Assembly (NCBI GenBank): GCA_016213785.1
Contig: JACQZQ010000071.1
Coordinates: 1 to 64,000 of the forward strand
Origin: Acidobacteriota bacterium
GTDB lineage: Bacteria; Acidobacteriota; Blastocatellia; Chloracidobacteriales; JADJPF01
Direction of reading: 5' to 3'
Length of the DNA stretch: 64,000 bases
Numbering within the stretch: position 1 is the first letter of the stretch; each line of letters opens with the position of its first letter. Shown piece after piece: positions 61,818-64,000 of this stretch. A model generated the notes under the pieces. The model saw nothing but the letters and a program-made list of their open reading frames with translations, was not told where the DNA came from and made no database searches. A program made the position numbers and the translations under genes.

Positions 61818-62687
61818 TTAATAACGCCAAAGGGCTATTCCACCTAAAATACCTGCTTCATTACTTACAGTACTAACATTAGTAGGTAAGTCACCTTGAA
61901 GTTTTTTAGCGTTACCCCCGCCAATATAAAGGGCGCGGTAGTTAATAATTCTAGCTAGTAGTTCAATGGCCTTTCTAACACGTTTATTCCATTTCTTTTT
62001 GCCTGCTTTATCTAAGGCAATACGTCCAAGTTGTTCTTCATAAGTACAGTCATTGCGGAAAGGATGGTGAGCAAGTTCTAGATTAGGAACTAAGCGACCA
62101 TCAATAAAGAGTGCTGAACCAAGACCAGTACCTAGAGTTAATACAAGTTCTAGACCTTTTCCTTCAATTGCGCCAAAACCTTGAACATCAGCATCATTAG
62201 CTACACGAGTGGGTTTACCTAGGATTTGTGATAGAGTACCAGCTAAATCATAGCCTCGCCAATCTGGGTCTAGGTTTGGAGCCGTATAAACAACACCACC
62301 ATGAACTACACCAGGAAAACCTACTGAAATACGGTCAAAGCCTACTGTTTGACTATTAGCCAAAGCTACAATTACATCTACAATAGGTTGTGGTTTAGCT
62401 GGTTGAGGAGTATCTTGACGAGCACGTTCGGTTAGAGGTTTACCATTTTCATCTAACACCATTAATTTAACACCACTGCCGCCAATATCTACAGATAAGG
62501 TTTTAGGGCCAGTTGTTTCTGTTGCAGTGCTTTCAGTGGCTGTTGCTGCACTTTCCGCAACTTCTGCTGGAGCGCTAGATATTGCTTCTGCATGGGCATT
62601 TTCAACAGTTTCACTAGGAGTTGCTTCTTGGGTAACATCTTCAACTGCTGGTGTTGGGGGAGTTTTCTTTGATTTTCTAATAGCCAT
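61818..62687 (-). CDS. ppgK: Polyphosphate glucokinase (ROK family)
   Basis: 289 residues. It phosphorylates glucose with polyphosphate (and often ATP). ROK motifs are LSVDIGGSGVKLMVLDENGK (from residue 64), GFPGVVHGG, ANDADVQGFG with the catalytic Asp, and LTLGTGLGSALF. ELAHHPF and the C-terminal NYRALYIGGGNAKKL are typical of PpgK. The first 60 residues are an Ala/Glu/Thr/Pro-rich extension not needed for catalysis. Its usual PpgK length is about 250. With ppx at 22.4 kb it suggests active polyphosphate metabolism. Confidence 0.9.
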   Translation of the reverse strand: MAIRKSKKTPPTPAVEDVTQEATPSETVENAHAEAISSAPAEVAESAATATESTATETTGPKTLSVDIGGSGVKLMVLDENGKPLTERARQDTPQPAKPQPIVDVIVALANSQTVGFDRISVGFPGVVHGGVVYTAPNLDPDWRGYDLAGTLSQILGKPTRVANDADVQGFGAIEGKGLELVLTLGTGLGSALFIDGRLVPNLELAHHPFRNDCTYEEQLGRIALDKAGKKKWNKRVRKAIELLARIINYRALYIGGGNAKKLQGDLPTNVSTVSNEAGILGGIALWRY

Positions 62688-62883
62688 ATTTGTCTGCCTT
62701 TCAAAGTGTTGTGATTTGTTAATTAAAGTCCGTTAAAAGATATGAGAGAAAATTCTCTTTATTTGTTAGGAATGGAAATCTGAAAATCACATTTTAATGC
62801 AAAAATATACTTAGTCCAGAGAAAATATAGGATTTTGTCAAAAAATCACCATAATTTGCTATAGCAGATTAAAAAACAAATAT

Positions 62884-63135
62884 TTAGAGCTTTTGAGGTG
62901 CTAATAAAGATCCTGATTTACTAGCATGTAGATGATCTTGCTCGGGCATTGTATAAAGAGCCAAACATCGTCTACACCGATATATAGAGTGTTTGGCTGG
63001 AATTTGTTTTTTCAATTCTTCTGTAGCAGTTAAATATTCTTTTAAGTGACCAGCACACATAACACCTTTTTCATTTTTAACAATACAATTTGTAATTGCT
63101 TTTTCCTGCTTAAGTATTTCTATAGCCATTTCCAT
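62884..63135 (-). CDS. Small Cys-containing hypothetical protein
   Basis: 83 residues. Cysteines in NCIVKNEKGVMCAGHLKEYL and YRCRRCLALY fit a zinc ribbon split in two halves. It lies 20 bases after the YitT-family gene on the same strand, suggesting co-transcription. The start has an upstream GAGG. Function unknown. Confidence 0.6.
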   Translation of the reverse strand: MEMAIEILKQEKAITNCIVKNEKGVMCAGHLKEYLTATEELKKQIPAKHSIYRCRRCLALYTMPEQDHLHASKSGSLLAPQKL

Positions 63136-63155
63136 AACCTCTAAAATTTTAATTT

Positions 63156-63992
63156 TTAGTGTAAAGCACGACGTTTTACAATTCCGCCGCTAGTATCGCT
63201 AATTGGATGGATAACTAAAAATGCATTTTCATCTATATTATCAACAATATTTCTTAACCCAGGAATTTCTAGTCTTGTTACAACACAAAACAGTATATTT
63301 TGCTCAACTTCTGTCATTCCACCATAGCCTTTGTAGACAGTAACGCCTCGCTCTAATTCGTTTAATATAGCTTGTCTAATTTCATTGCTTTTAGAAGAAA
63401 TAATAATAATCCCGTTATATTCTTCAATTCCATTTAAGACAAAATCTAGCATTTTAGAAGCAGAAAAATAAGTGAGCATTGAATATAAGGCTGTTTCTAC
63501 TCCCAAAACAAAAGTAGCAAAGGAAAAAATTAATATATTAAGTACTAAGATAATATCGCCTACTGTAGCACCTATTTTTTTACTTAAAATTAGTGCCATT
63601 ACCTCTGTGCCATCTAATACACATCCACCTCGAATAGAAAGACCGATGCCTGCACCAAGAAACACACCTCCAAATACCGAAGCAAGCAATTTATCCGTAA
63701 TTGCAACTGGATAAGGCAAAAAAGCTAAACATAGAGATAAACCTAAAATAGCTATTGCACTTTTAATTGCAAAGCTTTTTCCAATTTGACGATAACCTAT
63801 AGCAATAAAAGGAATATTAAGAACTACGACTAATAGAGGTAGAGGAATAAAAGATAAAGTAGCAACTAAAATAGAGACACCAGTTACTCCTCCATCGATA
63901 AAACGGCTAGGAAGTAAAAAGCCTTTTAACCCTAAACCAGCAGATAAAATTCCTAGGAAAATAAAGATTATGCTAGTTAAATATTTTGTCAT
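63156..63992 (-). CDS. YitT-family membrane protein (DUF161 + DUF2179)
   Basis: 278 residues. Five to six membrane segments occupy residues 5-185, with the conserved FLLPSRFIDGGVTGVS and GGCVLDGTEVMAL blocks. The C-terminal soluble DUF2179 domain (about 195-275) has GVTVYKGYGG and VVTRLEIPGLRNIV and ends DENAFLVIHPISDTSGG. The role of YitT proteins is unsettled. The start ATG is 8 bases inside the window edge, so the gene is complete but its promoter is outside. Confidence 0.93.
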   Translation of the reverse strand: MTKYLTSIIFIFLGILSAGLGLKGFLLPSRFIDGGVTGVSILVATLSFIPLPLLVVVLNIPFIAIGYRQIGKSFAIKSAIAILGLSLCLAFLPYPVAITDKLLASVFGGVFLGAGIGLSIRGGCVLDGTEVMALILSKKIGATVGDIILVLNILIFSFATFVLGVETALYSMLTYFSASKMLDFVLNGIEEYNGIIIISSKSNEIRQAILNELERGVTVYKGYGGMTEVEQNILFCVVTRLEIPGLRNIVDNIDENAFLVIHPISDTSGGIVKRRALH

Positions 63993-64000
63993 AGATTTTT

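Overview
The window is a strongly AT-rich bacterial chromosome segment with about 50 genes on both strands. The gene content is a housekeeping and signalling mixture: fumarase, succinyl-CoA synthetase beta, LeuRS, HolA, GalU, Ser/Thr kinases with WD40 and FGE-sulfatase modules, a PATAN/TPR protein, an M14 peptidase and a ROK polyphosphate glucokinase. This resembles Acidobacteriota (Blastocatellia-like) or a neighbouring phylum. The placement is an inference from gene families, without any marker-gene phylogeny.

Layout. 1-2.8 kb: the end of a probable transposase abuts a decayed type I restriction-modification locus (hsdM frameshifted, hsdS with an in-frame TGA and a truncated end). 3.0 kb: tRNA-Phe. 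3.3-6.7 kb: a hypothetical protein, one of two paralogous small proteins, and a secreted thermolysin-like protease with a leader that can hide its ribosome binding site. 7.4-14.9 kb: fumC, a TlpA-like secreted protein, a 3D-domain protein, a DegT aminotransferase and small proteins. 15-20.4 kb: a membrane patatin convergent with an orphan DNA methyltransferase, then a Ser/Thr kinase. 20.8-22.3 kb: four small unknown genes including a tandem duplicate. 22.4-26 kb: ppx/gppA, holA, galU. 26.3-31.2 kb: a cNMP-binding patatin, a PATAN-TPR protein, and a small membrane ORF with an in-frame TGA. 31.4-38 kb: an OmpR-type regulator, a zinc ribbon protein, Smr, an ABC ATPase, a pentapeptide-repeat protein, OmpH/Skp and an ECF sigma/anti-sigma pair. 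38-39.3 kb: sucC without sucD.

39.5-43 kb is the most unusual part. It holds an ABC-exporter membrane domain without its ATPase, a 2OG-Fe(II) oxygenase-like protein, a 46-residue acidic peptide gene with a strong ribosome binding site and flanking stem-loops, and a second 2OG-Fe(II) oxygenase. It looks like a small peptide-modification (RiPP-like) locus of a type I do not recognise.

43-48.6 kb: an 1872-residue kinase-STAND-WD40-FGE fusion with a very long activation-loop insertion. 49-64 kb: leuS followed by tandem repeats, an M14 peptidase, the second small paralog, a Suv3-like helicase, a DUF6600-like lipoprotein, a DUF2721 protein, an SGNH hydrolase, ppgK, a small zinc-ribbon-like protein and a YitT-family protein.

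A cross-cutting signal is stop-codon use. Of the 50 gene ends I read, about 33 are TAA, 17 are TAG and none is TGA. The two TGA codons that interrupt recognisable or plausible reading frames sit where Trp (or Cys/Sec) would fit. This points to UGA avoidance or recoding and deserves a check.
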